A stretch of DNA of 64,000 nucleotides. It comes from Sorangium cellulosum (GTDB taxonomy: Bacteria; Myxococcota_A; Polyangia; Polyangiales; Polyangiaceae). Position numbers and translations under genes: made by a program. Within the stretch, counting starts at the first letter, position 1; every line of letters starts with the position of its first letter. Of this stretch, positions 33,249 through 42,449 are shown piece after piece. Below the pieces are notes generated by a model. That model saw only the letters and a list, made by a program, of their open reading frames with translations. It made no database searches and was not told where the DNA came from. The stretch is taken from positions 3,224,001 through 3,288,000 of the forward strand of contig NZ_CP012673.1 in the NCBI RefSeq assembly GCF_002950945.1. The letters are read 5' to 3'.

Positions 33249-34865
33249 TCAGCGCAGGATGGCGTCGAGCAGGTCGATGCGCATCCCGAACTTGTAGGGG
33301 GAGGCCTTCACGACCTCCGTCTTCTGGCCAGAGATCGTCTCGTCGTTCCCCTCGAGGTAGCTGCCCGCGTTGATGCCGATGACCTTGCCCTGGCCGTTGA
33401 AGACGGGGCTCCCGTTCATGCCGCTCGTGCTGCGGGCGTCGTGCTGGATCAGCCAGGCGTCGGCGGCGGGCGCGGGCCGGCCGTTCCCGCCCGTGATCCG
33501 GCCGATGTTGGCCGCGAGGAAGGTGGCGACGGGGTTCGCGGCGTCCGTGAGCCGCTCCGGGAAGCCGATCAGGTACACGTCGTCGCCCGCGCCGGCCGCG
33601 GCGAGCTCCTCGCGGGAGGCGAGCTCCAGGACGGCGGCGGCGCGCCCCGAGATCGACACGACGCCGACGTCCGGGGTGAGCTGGTCCGCGCTGTCGCGGT
33701 ACTGCGGGTGGGTCCGCATGCTGGTCACGGCGAAGCTTATCTGGCCCCGGCCCTCGTTCTCGAGCGCCACGATCGTGCCGCCGCGGCGCTTGGCCGCGGC
33801 GATGCAGTGCGCGTTCGTGGCGAGGACGGAGGGGCGCACCGCGAAGGCCGTGCAGAACCCCTCGCGCCCGGCGGCGAGCATGAAGATCCCCTTCCTCACG
33901 CGATCGTGGAGGTTGCGCCCGAAGTTGGCGTTCGAGGGGTGGAGCGTGCCGAGGCGCCGCTCGATCTCCTTGCGCCGCGGGTCCTCCGGCGGGAGGCGCG
34001 CGAGCTCCGCGCGGAGCCGGCCGATCTCGTCATGGGACGAGCGGTTGTAGACGATCAGCCCGGCGAGGCTCGCGAGCGCGACGACGAGGAGGAGCGCGAG
34101 GATGTAGGTCGTGCGGCGCTGGCCGGCCGTCGCAGCGTGCACCTCCTTGTGGAGCATGGCGTGGAGCTCGACGGTGCCGCGGGGCTTGGAGCGCCCGGTG
34201 GCGGCCGAGACGGCCGAGGAGATCATCATGGCGATCGTCCGCTCGCCGACCCGCCGCGCGCCGGCCGGCGGCGCGAGCGCGGCGGGCGCGTGGTGGAAAG
34301 CCGCCGGGTACCCGGCCGCGGGCGCGGGGTACCCGGCGGCCGGCGCGGGGTACCCCGCGGGCGCAGCGTAGGCCGCGGCGGGTCCAGGGGGTGGTGGTAC
34401 CGCCTGCGCGTGCGCCGGTGGCGCGTGCGCGTGCGCGTGCGCCGGTTGCACATGGGCCGGCGGCGCGTGCGCGTGTGCTGGAGGCGCGGGTACGTACGCC
34501 GGTGCCGCGTGCGTCTGCGGCAACGCGGCGTGCGCCTGCGGCGGACCCGGCGCGCGGCGCTCGACCAGCTCGAGCCGCACCCGCGGCCCCTGCGCGCCGA
34601 ACGTGACCTCGTCGCCCGAGGCGATCGCGTGCTGCTTGATGCGCTGCCCGCCCACGTACGTCCCGTTGCGGCTGTCGAGGTCGTGGAGCACCCAGCCCGA
34701 CGCCTCGAGGCGCGCCTCCGCGTGGTGGGTGCTCGCGTCGCGGTCGTAGTTCGCGTCGAACACGACGTCGTTGTCCGGCGCGCGACCGAAGCGCACCGCG
34801 CGCTTGTCGTGCAGCTCCACGGCGCCGGCGTTGCGCCCGAAGGTGTGCACGACGCGCAGCATCAC
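33249..34865 (-). CDS. FHA-domain membrane protein with a trypsin-like pseudoprotease domain (Ser replaced by Asn)
   Basis: 538 residues (GTG 34865, or ATG 34862). Residues 1-100 are an FHA domain (RFGRAPDNDVVF, HDLDSRNGTYVGG) for phosphothreonine binding. A Pro/Ala/His-rich linker with AAGYPAP repeats, one membrane helix (about 253-272) and an external trypsin-like domain follow. His353 (ATNAHC) and Asp399 (TPDVGVVSI) are kept, but the serine of the GNSGSP motif is Asn484 (SGMNGSPVFN). The paralogue encoded just upstream has the same spacing with Ser309 intact. So this one is predicted to bind but not cleave, or to work by another route. Confidence 0.88.
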   Translation of the reverse strand: MMLRVVHTFGRNAGAVELHDKRAVRFGRAPDNDVVFDANYDRDASTHHAEARLEASGWVLHDLDSRNGTYVGGQRIKQHAIASGDEVTFGAQGPRVRLELVERRAPGPPQAHAALPQTHAAPAYVPAPPAHAHAPPAHVQPAHAHAHAPPAHAQAVPPPPGPAAAYAAPAGYPAPAAGYPAPAAGYPAAFHHAPAALAPPAGARRVGERTIAMMISSAVSAATGRSKPRGTVELHAMLHKEVHAATAGQRRTTYILALLLVVALASLAGLIVYNRSSHDEIGRLRAELARLPPEDPRRKEIERRLGTLHPSNANFGRNLHDRVRKGIFMLAAGREGFCTAFAVRPSVLATNAHCIAAAKRRGGTIVALENEGRGQISFAVTSMRTHPQYRDSADQLTPDVGVVSISGRAAAVLELASREELAAAGAGDDVYLIGFPERLTDAANPVATFLAANIGRITGGNGRPAPAADAWLIQHDARSTSGMNGSPVFNGQGKVIGINAGSYLEGNDETISGQKTEVVKASPYKFGMRIDLLDAILR

Positions 34866-35956
34866 GGCGCGGGGACCCCCTGCAGCAGATCGATCCGCAT
34901 CCCGAGCCGGAAGGGTGAGCTCTGCGTGACCGTCGCCTTGCGCCCATCGATCGTCACGTCGTCCTCGTCGTCGATGTGCGCCGCGTGGATCCCGATCACG
35001 TGCCCGTACTGGTTGAAGATCGGGCTCCCGCTGTTCCCCCCGCGCGTCACCGCGTCGTGCTGGATCAGGACGGCGCGGTCGGGCGTCGCGGCCTCGCCGT
35101 CGATGCCGGTCACCCGCCCGATGCGGCCCTCCAGGAACGTCGCCGAGGGGCTCAGCGGGTCCATCAGCCGGCCGGGGAAGCCGAGGACGTAGGCGTCGTC
35201 GCCCGGCCCGATCGCCCGCAGCTCGGCGTCGTTCGCGAGCTTCACCGTGCGCGGCGCCTTGCCGTCGATGCGGAGCAGGGCGACGTCCGGCGTGATGAGC
35301 CCCTCCGCGCCCGCCTTGTACGCCGGGTGGGGCGACATCGCGACGATGCGGAAGCGGGTCTTGCCCATCGAGTCGTTCAGCGTGGCGATCGAGGTGCCGC
35401 CGCGCGCGCGGCAGTCGCGGATGCAGTGGGCGTTCGTGGCCAGCAGATCGGGCGCGATCGCGAACGCCGAGCAGCAGCCGCCGATGCGGCTTCCGACCGT
35501 GTAGCCCATCACGTAGAGCGCCTGCCGGTTCTGCTCGAAGATGGCGCGGCCCGAGAGCACCTGCCGCGGGATCTCGCCCGAGGGGCGCGCCGCGGGCGCG
35601 AGCCCGAGGCCGACCTCGCGCGCGAGCGCGTCCGCCGCCTGGCGCGACCGGTGCGCGACCACGCCCGCCACCCCCACGGCGACGAGCGCCGCGGCGACGC
35701 CGAGCCCGAGGAGCAGGTTGTGTCGCGCCACCTTGCGCCGCGCCTCGTCCGCCCTGGCGCGCACGAGCGCGACCGCCTTCTCCTCGCGCTGCACCGCGCG
35801 CACGACCGCATCCCTGACGATGCGCTGCGCGGTCTCGACGTCCACGCGGCCGTCCGCGTCCGGAGGGCGCGGCGGCGCGCCTCCCTGCTCGACGGCCGGG
35901 ATCTCCCGGCCACGCTTGTCGTTGCTGCGCAGCATGGCGATGGAGAACGCGCGCAT
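34862..35956 (-). CDS. Membrane-anchored trypsin-like serine protease
   Basis: 364 residues (ATG 35935 is a possible alternative start). A cytoplasmic N-terminal region of about 75 residues with a basic helical part is followed by one membrane helix (about 78-100, LLLGLGVAAALVAVGVAGVV) and an external S1-type domain with His177 (ATNAHC), Asp224 (TPDVALLRI) and Ser309 (RGGNSGSPIFN). The triad is complete. The N-terminal half does not carry an FHA domain, unlike its neighbour. It begins 17 nt after the PP2C gene and overlaps the next gene by 1-4 nt. Its target is unknown. Confidence 0.88.
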   Translation of the reverse strand: MRAFSIAMLRSNDKRGREIPAVEQGGAPPRPPDADGRVDVETAQRIVRDAVVRAVQREEKAVALVRARADEARRKVARHNLLLGLGVAAALVAVGVAGVVAHRSRQAADALAREVGLGLAPAARPSGEIPRQVLSGRAIFEQNRQALYVMGYTVGSRIGGCCSAFAIAPDLLATNAHCIRDCRARGGTSIATLNDSMGKTRFRIVAMSPHPAYKAGAEGLITPDVALLRIDGKAPRTVKLANDAELRAIGPGDDAYVLGFPGRLMDPLSPSATFLEGRIGRVTGIDGEAATPDRAVLIQHDAVTRGGNSGSPIFNQYGHVIGIHAAHIDDEDDVTIDGRKATVTQSSPFRLGMRIDLLQGVPAP

Positions 35957-35973
35957 CCGCCGGGGCGCGCGGC

Positions 35974-37797
35974 CTAACGGAGCAGGTAGTAGCCAGCGAT
36001 GGTAACGCAGGCGACCGCGCTCGCGATCATCAAGATCACCAGCCACTGCGGCGCGCCGTCGGTCGGGATGAGGATCGGCTCGTCGCCCTGGACGGGGGCG
36101 CGGGCGTTGCGCTCGCCCAAGGCGTCGTCCGCCGACGCGGCGGCGAAGGCGTGGTCGTAGATGTCGCCGTCGTCGCCCATGTCCGGGTCCGTGGTCGCCA
36201 GCCACGACTTCGGCGACGGGGGGCGCTGCGAGATCTTCTTCTCCTCGAGCTCCTTCACGCGCCGCGCCGGCTCGGACGCGGCCGCGTTCTGGGCGAGGAG
36301 GTGCTCGGGCAGCTGGTACTTCTGGTAGCGGAGCTCCTCGATGTCCTCGAGCGTCGGCGACATCAGCCCGCGGCCGTCGAACTTCGCGACCACGACCGTG
36401 ATGTTGTCGTGCCCGCCGGCCTGGTTGGCGCGATCCGTCAGCACCTTGCAGGCCTCGATCGGATCGTCGACCGTCCGCAGCACCTCGCGGATCTCCTCGT
36501 TCCGCACCATGCCCGAGAGCCCGTCGGAGCAGAGCATCAGCGTGTCGCCCTGCCGGAGGTGCACGTAGGTGAGGTCGACCTGCACCGAGTCCGCCGTGCC
36601 GAGCGCCTGGAGGATGATGTTGTTGTGCTCGAAGGTCTCGGCCTCCTCCTCGGTGAGCTGACCGGCCTCGATGAGCTGGTTCACGAGCGACTGATCGCGC
36701 GTCACCTGCACGAGCCGATCGCCGCGGAGGATGTACGCGCGGCTGTCGCCGACCTGGCCGAGGAACAGGTGATCGTCCATGAGCGCGGCGATGGTCGACG
36801 TGGTCCCCATCCCCCGCCGGGTGCGGTCGAGCTTCGCCTCGCTGAAGATCCTGAGGCCGGCGGCCTCGATCGACTGCACCAGCCGCGCCGCGAGCTCGTC
36901 GTGGTTCTGCGGGGGGCCGCCCGCGCTCATCCGCTGGTAGATGATGTCGACCGCGAGCTGGCTCGCGACCTCGCCGGCCGCGGCCCCGCCCATGCCGTCG
37001 CACACGCCCAGCAGCGCGCCGCGCTCGCCGATCACCTGGCGGCGGTCCATCTCCATCAGGCCGCGGCTCGCCTTCGTGAGATCCGCGACGATGAAGTTGT
37101 CCTCGTTGTGCTCGCGCACCTGGCCCACGTCCGTCCGGCCGAAGAGCCGCAGCACGACCTCGGGGCGCGGGGGCGCCTCCGGCGCGCTGTCCTGGTCCTC
37201 GGCCCGAGGGCCGCCCTCGGCGGGCTCCTCGCCCTGCGCGTCGCCGCCGGAGGCGACGTCGTTCCGGGCGGCCTCCGCCGGTCGAGCCTCGTCGAGCGCG
37301 CCGTCGTCGTAGGCGCCGAGGGTCGATCGCGCCGCGAGGATCGCCTGCGCCTGCGCCGGCGGCGCGTCGGGCGTCGTCTCCTCCGCGGAGTCGTCCGCCC
37401 TCGAGCCGGTCGGCTCCGCGTCCTCGTCGCGCGACCCGCTCGCGGCGAGCCGCACGCGCGGCGGCGGCGGGAGCTTCCTCGCGACGCTCGCGGCCTTGTC
37501 GGGGCTGGGCGCGCCGGACCCCTTCGCGGGCTTCACGGTCGCGCCGGTCTTCGGCTCGCGCGCGGCGGGGCGCGTCTTGGGCGGCGGGGGCGGCTTCCAG
37601 TTCACGGGCTTGCCTGCTTCCACTGCCCCCGCCTTGCCGGGCTCGAGCGACGCGGCGCCGTGCGGGGGGTCACCAAGGGCATTGCCCGCGTTGCCGCTCG
37701 AGTCGGTCCCCAGCGGCGCCGAGAGCCCGTCGACTTCCAGCGCCTCGGTGGGCGTTTCGCGGGTTTCGCGGGTTTCGCGGACGGTCTGGTCGCTCAT
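35974..37797 (-). CDS. PP2C-family (PPM) protein phosphatase with C-terminal membrane anchor
   Basis: 607 residues. A disordered, Pro/Glu-rich N-terminus of about 215 residues opens with RET repeats. The PPM domain (about 215-475) keeps the metal-binding and catalytic residues: REHNEDNF (Asn231-Asp233), DGMGGAAAGE, SDGLSGMV and GGHDNITVVV, so it should remove phosphate from Ser/Thr. The last 22 residues are a membrane helix (WLVILMIASAVACVTIAGYY), making it a tail-anchored inner-membrane protein facing the cytoplasm. The ATG overlaps the FHA protein stop (ATGA). It probably reverses kinase action on the FHA-bound target, by analogy with other kinase/phosphatase/FHA systems. Confidence 0.93.
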   Translation of the reverse strand: MSDQTVRETRETRETPTEALEVDGLSAPLGTDSSGNAGNALGDPPHGAASLEPGKAGAVEAGKPVNWKPPPPPKTRPAAREPKTGATVKPAKGSGAPSPDKAASVARKLPPPPRVRLAASGSRDEDAEPTGSRADDSAEETTPDAPPAQAQAILAARSTLGAYDDGALDEARPAEAARNDVASGGDAQGEEPAEGGPRAEDQDSAPEAPPRPEVVLRLFGRTDVGQVREHNEDNFIVADLTKASRGLMEMDRRQVIGERGALLGVCDGMGGAAAGEVASQLAVDIIYQRMSAGGPPQNHDELAARLVQSIEAAGLRIFSEAKLDRTRRGMGTTSTIAALMDDHLFLGQVGDSRAYILRGDRLVQVTRDQSLVNQLIEAGQLTEEEAETFEHNNIILQALGTADSVQVDLTYVHLRQGDTLMLCSDGLSGMVRNEEIREVLRTVDDPIEACKVLTDRANQAGGHDNITVVVAKFDGRGLMSPTLEDIEELRYQKYQLPEHLLAQNAAASEPARRVKELEEKKISQRPPSPKSWLATTDPDMGDDGDIYDHAFAAASADDALGERNARAPVQGDEPILIPTDGAPQWLVILMIASAVACVTIAGYYLLR

Positions 37798-39734
37798 CGG
37801 GCGAGATCCACGCGGAACAGGTGCTGCCCGATGCGCACGAAGTCGCGATCCACGAGGCTGACATCCTCGCGGATCGCGACGTAGGTCCCGTTCGACGACT
37901 CCAGGTCGGCGAGCGTGAACTCGCCCGTGGCCGGGTTCCTCCGGATGGCGGCGTGGCGTCGCGAGAGGAACGGATCGGCCGTGAACACGATGTCTCCCGT
38001 TTCCCGTCCGATCACCGTCTCGTCCCGGTAGAGGTGGTACACATCCCGCGTCACGCCCTCCACCGTCCGCTGGCAGAGTCGCGCCCGCCGGTGGATGGCG
38101 GGCGAGCCGAACAGCAACGTTCCATGCTGGATGGCATGGCCGAGGCCTCGCTCCCCGTCGCTCACAGTCTGAAACTGTAACACCTCGAGCCCCAGGAGAA
38201 GCAAGTCGCCATCTCGGAGCGGGTGCGTCTTCCTGATGCGCAGGTAAATGCGGTTGATGCTGCCCAGGTCACGGAGAACCCAGGACCCGTTCTGCGAGGT
38301 GATCCGCGCGTGCCGCGGCGAGACGTACAGGTCGTCCTCGAGGAGGATGTCCCCCTCGCTGCGGCCGATGTCGACCTGCGGGCCGTCGAGCGGGAAGCTC
38401 TTCCCCTCGGTCCCGTCTTCGACGATCACGATGAGCTTGCCCTGGGGCGCCCGGGTGGGCCGGGTGTCGGCTGGCACCCAGGCGGGCGGCCGCACCGAGT
38501 AGGACGCCCGAAGCGGAGCGAGCGGGATCTGAGAGGGAGGCGGGGGCGCGCTGCCCGTCTCGGCGCCGGGACCTGCGGCGGCGTCCCCGTCCCGCGGCCG
38601 CAGCGGCTCGCGTGCTCCCTCCAGGGTGGGCGCGGCCGCGGGCTGCGGGCGCTCGGCGCCATGAGGCGCGCGCTCCGCGGCGGGCCGCTCGGGGTCGAGC
38701 GGGGCGCCGCAGTACTTGCAGAACCGTGTGCCCGCCATGCACTGGCCGTGGCAGCGCGCGCACTCGACCGGCGGCACCGGCGCCCGCTGCGACGACGCGA
38801 TGTCGAGCACCGGCGAGCCGACAATTTTGTCGGGCGTGGCCCCGCCGGCCGGGAGAGGCGGCAGCCGCGGGGGCGGGAGCGCGACCGGGGGGAGCGGGGG
38901 GCGCGCCTGCTTGGCCGACGGAGAGCCGCCGGCGCCTGCCGGCTGCAGGTCGCCGTCCTGCGCGCGCTCGTCGCGCGCGCGGCGCGGCGGCGCGGCGTCG
39001 GGCCCCGGTCCGTGCCGGAGCGCGGCGTCCTGGAGCGCCCGCGCCGCCGGCATGGCCTCGTCGCGCGCCGCGTGCGGCGTGCGCGCCGCCTCGAGCGCGG
39101 GCCTCGGATCGGCGCCCGCCGCGCTCGTCGACGTCGGCAGGCTCGGCGGTGTGGGCGCGGCGTCGTCTCGTTTCCTGGGGAGCGGCGCGCCGCAGGTCAC
39201 GCAGAAGCGGAACCCCGGGGGGTTGACGGCGGCGCAGCTCGGGCAGGAGCTCGCGGGGAGCGCGCCTTCCGGCGAGGGCGGCGGCGCGGCCGGCGCGGGC
39301 AGGTCGATTCGATCCGCGAGGCTGGGCCCGTGCAGCGCCGGCGCCATCTGGATCGCGCTGTCCAGCGCGCCCGTCGTGGACGCCGCGGCGCCGTCGCGCG
39401 TCGGGCGGGGGCCTGCGTCCGGGCGGCCGTGCACCACCGGCAAGGAGGGCTCCGTCCTCGGAGTGCCGAGCGGGGTGAACGAGAACACCGGCGCCTCCGG
39501 GCGGAGCCGGCTCGGCGTGTGGCGAGGGCCCGCTGCCCGGGCGGCCGCGCGGGCGTCCGCCGGCGGCGTGTCGGCCAGCGCAGGCGACACCAGCGCCGGG
39601 AGCGCCACCTGCGGCATGCCGCTCGGCGGCGTCGGCGGGGCGACGCGCGCCTCGCGCGCCCTGAGCCGTCGGCCGCAGTCCTGACAGAACGTCAGATCGT
39701 CGGCATTGTCGCGACCGCACACATCGCAGATCAC
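37794..39734 (-). CDS. Zinc-ribbon and double-FHA signalling protein
   Basis: 646 residues from GTG 39734, which puts the first zinc ribbon at residue 3. Three CxxC...CxxC zinc ribbons (CDVCGRDNADDLTFCQDCG; CPSCAAVNPPGFRFCVTCG near 161; CARCHGQCMAGTRFCKYCG near 323) sit in Pro/Ala-rich linkers. Two FHA domains are at the C-terminus (GRSEGDILLED near 453; GRETGDIVF near 574, with ESSNGTY). FHA domains bind phosphothreonine, so this is a phospho-dependent adaptor. There is no membrane segment. The frame continues upstream, but the added sequence overlaps the neighbour and is not plausible. Confidence 0.85.
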   Translation of the reverse strand: MICDVCGRDNADDLTFCQDCGRRLRAREARVAPPTPPSGMPQVALPALVSPALADTPPADARAAARAAGPRHTPSRLRPEAPVFSFTPLGTPRTEPSLPVVHGRPDAGPRPTRDGAAASTTGALDSAIQMAPALHGPSLADRIDLPAPAAPPPSPEGALPASSCPSCAAVNPPGFRFCVTCGAPLPRKRDDAAPTPPSLPTSTSAAGADPRPALEAARTPHAARDEAMPAARALQDAALRHGPGPDAAPPRRARDERAQDGDLQPAGAGGSPSAKQARPPLPPVALPPPRLPPLPAGGATPDKIVGSPVLDIASSQRAPVPPVECARCHGQCMAGTRFCKYCGAPLDPERPAAERAPHGAERPQPAAAPTLEGAREPLRPRDGDAAAGPGAETGSAPPPPSQIPLAPLRASYSVRPPAWVPADTRPTRAPQGKLIVIVEDGTEGKSFPLDGPQVDIGRSEGDILLEDDLYVSPRHARITSQNGSWVLRDLGSINRIYLRIRKTHPLRDGDLLLLGLEVLQFQTVSDGERGLGHAIQHGTLLFGSPAIHRRARLCQRTVEGVTRDVYHLYRDETVIGRETGDIVFTADPFLSRRHAAIRRNPATGEFTLADLESSNGTYVAIREDVSLVDRDFVRIGQHLFRVDLAR

Positions 39735-39811
39735 GCTGCCGAGGGGACCGCGGAGCGACGGTCGAGTCAAGTAGCCGGTGCGTTCTCCCGATCGGGCCCC
39801 GGGGGTGCCGC

Positions 39812-40600
39812 TCAACGCCGCCCGAACTCGGACCGGACCTCGAGCAGGAACTCGAAGCCGACGAACTGCGCGATGGCCGTCTCCCGCTCGTAGTTGGCGG
39901 TGTCCTTCCAGCCCGCCAGCAGCACCGGCCGGTAGACGCAGCTGAGGCCGATCACCGCGCCGCGCGACACCTCCAGCTCGACGCCGACGCCGGCGAAGAT
40001 GAGCGCGCCGCCGGTCTCCACGCCCCACTCGTTGCCGTAGACGACGCCTCCGATGCCAGCGGAAAAGTACGGGGCGGTCCGGTAGCCGATGTCTGGCAGG
40101 TATCTCATCTCGGCGCGCAGCTGCTGGAAGATGCCGAGCCGGTAGAGGTTCTCCGAGTCCAGCTTGGTGAACTCGTAGGCCCCTCCGAAGTACCAGGGGC
40201 CCGGCGAGCGGTACCCGCCGCGGACCGAGAGCCCGCCGCCGCTGCCCAGGATGCACGGCGTGAAGCGCTCCGTCGCCGGGCAGGCGGCGCCCGGGTCGAG
40301 GTTGATCTCCGCCGCGAGGGCCACGCCGTACTGCGCATACTCGACGTGCAGCGGCGGTGGTCGGGTGGCGATCTCGACGGGCGGCGGGTCGAGGAGCGGC
40401 GGCTCGACGGCGACCGGATCGTCCTGCGCCTCCGGCGCGGCGCCTGCGGTCGGGTCGCCTCCGGCGTCATCGTCCGCGGCGGCCGCGCTCGCCGCGGCGC
40501 GAGCGCCGGCCGGCGGCGCTGCGGCCGCGCTCGCGGATGGCGCCGCGCTGGCCGCGAGCATCGTGACCAGGAGCGCGCCGGGCGGAGGTCGTAAACGCAC
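39812..40600 (-). CDS. Exported outer-membrane-type protein, first gene of the FHA/PP2C run
   Basis: 262 residues. A signal peptide (MRLRPPPGALLVTMLAASAA) and an Ala/Asp/Pro-rich segment up to residue 85 precede a beta-rich domain with many aromatic and Gly residues (LSVRGGYRSPGPWYFGGAYE, GAVIGLSCVYRPVLLAGWK) and a terminal FEFLLEVRSEFGRR. It looks like a small barrel of the outer membrane; the family is not recognised. A 77-nt gap separates it from the FHA protein gene, so joint transcription is possible but not certain. Confidence 0.65.
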   Translation of the reverse strand: MRLRPPPGALLVTMLAASAAPSASAAAAPPAGARAAASAAAADDDAGGDPTAGAAPEAQDDPVAVEPPLLDPPPVEIATRPPPLHVEYAQYGVALAAEINLDPGAACPATERFTPCILGSGGGLSVRGGYRSPGPWYFGGAYEFTKLDSENLYRLGIFQQLRAEMRYLPDIGYRTAPYFSAGIGGVVYGNEWGVETGGALIFAGVGVELEVSRGAVIGLSCVYRPVLLAGWKDTANYERETAIAQFVGFEFLLEVRSEFGRR

Positions 40601-40864
40601 GACTCGCTTTGGATACGCGAGAGATCCGCCGCCCGCAACGCTTCAACTGCGGCGCGCTCGCGGCGCGAAGGACGACGACGCGCCGAGGGGCGGCCGTCCG
40701 GAGCCTCGCATCACCGTCGGGGGCGCCCCGAGAAGCGAGGGAAACGGACGGGGCACGGACCCGGAACGGAGCGGCGACGGAAGGGCGGCGGACGAACTCT
40801 TGAAGCTCGATGACATACGCCGCTTGACGGCAGCGGCGAGGGTCGCCTAAACGAAGCCACCTTC

Positions 40865-41254
40865 ATGGAGATTCACCTCGACAAGCGTGCCGTAAAGCAG
40901 ATCCGCCTCTCTGCGGCGGATGCCGTTGAGGAAGGCGACACCGAAGCGCTGCGCGAGGACGTCCTCGAGGCGTTCTCGGAGGAGCAGGTCGAAGAGATCG
41001 AGCGTCGTCTGGACAGCGGAGATTTTTTTGAGTTCTTGACCGACGTGCTCGACGAGTGGGGGGGCGACGACGTCGACGAGCTCTTCGAGCTCCTCGAGAC
41101 GCAGCTCGGCGACATCGGCATCGACCTGAAGTACGAGCCGCGCGACGAGGACGACGACCTCGAGGAGGCCGACGACGACCTCGCCGACGATGACGACGAC
41201 GACGAGGAGGGCGACGACGACGCCGAGCTGGAGCCCGAGGACGAGGACGACTGA
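40865..41254 (+). CDS. Small acidic protein of unknown function
   Basis: 129 residues. Residues 1-95 form a helical domain (MEIHLDKRAVKQIRLSAADA, EAFSEEQVEEIERRLDSGDF), and the last 35 are nearly pure Asp/Glu. No family is recognised. The upstream region (40601-40864) separates it from the divergent outer-membrane-type gene and may hold both promoters. The acidic tail resembles that of ScpB in composition only. Confidence 0.7.
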   Translation: MEIHLDKRAVKQIRLSAADAVEEGDTEALREDVLEAFSEEQVEEIERRLDSGDFFEFLTDVLDEWGGDDVDELFELLETQLGDIGIDLKYEPRDEDDDLEEADDDLADDDDDDEEGDDDAELEPEDEDD

Positions 41255-41300
41255 TCGCGATCGCGGGCGCCCCCCGGCGAGGGCGCCGCGGCCGCGCAGC

Positions 41301-41363
41301 GCCCGCGTCAAGGATCCTTGCGCCGGGGACACGCCGCGCGGCGCGCCCGCGTCAAGGATCCTT
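41301..41363. repeat. 19-bp direct repeat duplicating the end of a gene
   Basis: GCCCGCGTCAAGGATCCTT is found at 41301-41319 and 41345-41363. The second copy contains the last codons and stop of the TPR lipoprotein gene; the first is just downstream of that gene. It looks like a small local duplication. Confidence 0.6.
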
Positions 41364-42449
41364 TCGGGGGTCGAGCTCGCGGAGGATGTACTCCGCGCAG
41401 GGGCGCGGAGCTTCCGGGATCGAGGGGCAGATCGCGTGTGCGCAGCGCGCGTAGCGCGAGTCGGGGAGCTCCCGGCTGAGCAGGGCCACGGTCGCGCAGG
41501 CGTCCTCGGCGCGGCCGTCCTCGCGCCATAACTTCGCCTCGGCCCAGAGCGCGTCGTCGCGCAAGAGGGACGTGCGGTGGTCCGTGTAGAGCTTGCGCAG
41601 CTCGCGGCGCGCCGACGCGCGATCGCCGAGCGCGTCGCGGTAGAGCCGCGCGATCTCGAGCTGCGCGTCGTCGAACCGCTCGCGGTCGTAGCTGCCCGTC
41701 ACCGCGGGCTCGCGCGAGGCGAGCATCTCCCGCAGGTAACCGATGGCCTCCTGCGGGCGGCCGAGGGTTGCGGCGAGCTCCGCCGCGCGGAAGAGCGCGT
41801 CGTCCGTCAGGCTGCCCTCCGGGTACGGGTGCGCGCGCGCGGCGGCGACCAGCGCGCGGAGCGCGCCCTCGCGATCGCCGCTCCGCTCGAGGAGCAGCCC
41901 CGCGTGGTAGCCGACGTCCTGGTCGAGCTCCGTCCCGCGGAAGGCCGGGCCGTGCTGCCGCAGCCACGCGAGCGCGCCGGCCGCGCCGGCGCGGTCCTCC
42001 TCGCGCTGGATCAGCCGCTTCAGCGCGCCGCGCGCGAGCCCGTGCGACGGGTGCCGCCGCGCCGCCGCGAGGAGCCTTCCGTAGCCGGCGTCCGCGTCGC
42101 CGTGCTCGATCGCGAGATCGGCGAGCTCGAACTCCGCGCGCACAGAGCGCGGCCCGGTCGGCGAGTCGGCGAGCAGCCGCTCGTACGACGCGCGCGCCTC
42201 GGCCCACGCCTCGGCGCGCTCGAAGGAGCGCGCCTCCAGGAGCCGCGCCTCGTCGCGATCCTTGACGCGCAGCGCGCGCGCCGCGGCGCCGTCGTACGCG
42301 CGCGCCGCCTCGCGGTAGCGCCCGGCGTGGTAGGCGCGCGCGCCGGCCGCCATCGCGTCGAGGTAGGCGTCGCCGCGCGTCGCCGCGCACGACGGGGCGA
42401 GCACCGACGCGAGCGCGAGCGCGGCGGCCGTGAGGGCGCGGCGGCTCAT
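41352..42449 (-). CDS. Lipoprotein with TPR-like helical repeats
   Basis: 365 residues. Signal peptide ending in LAPSC (Cys21) predicts a lipoprotein. The rest is helical and has repeated tetratricopeptide-like segments ([59 protein letters not shown]), as in envelope assembly scaffolds such as BamD. The ATG overlaps the threonine aldolase stop (ATGA). The end of the gene, coding RKDP and stop, is copied 44 bp downstream (41301-41319). Confidence 0.78.
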   Translation of the reverse strand: MSRRALTAAALALASVLAPSCAATRGDAYLDAMAAGARAYHAGRYREAARAYDGAAARALRVKDRDEARLLEARSFERAEAWAEARASYERLLADSPTGPRSVRAEFELADLAIEHGDADAGYGRLLAAARRHPSHGLARGALKRLIQREEDRAGAAGALAWLRQHGPAFRGTELDQDVGYHAGLLLERSGDREGALRALVAAARAHPYPEGSLTDDALFRAAELAATLGRPQEAIGYLREMLASREPAVTGSYDRERFDDAQLEIARLYRDALGDRASARRELRKLYTDHRTSLLRDDALWAEAKLWREDGRAEDACATVALLSRELPDSRYARCAHAICPSIPEAPRPCAEYILRELDPRKDP

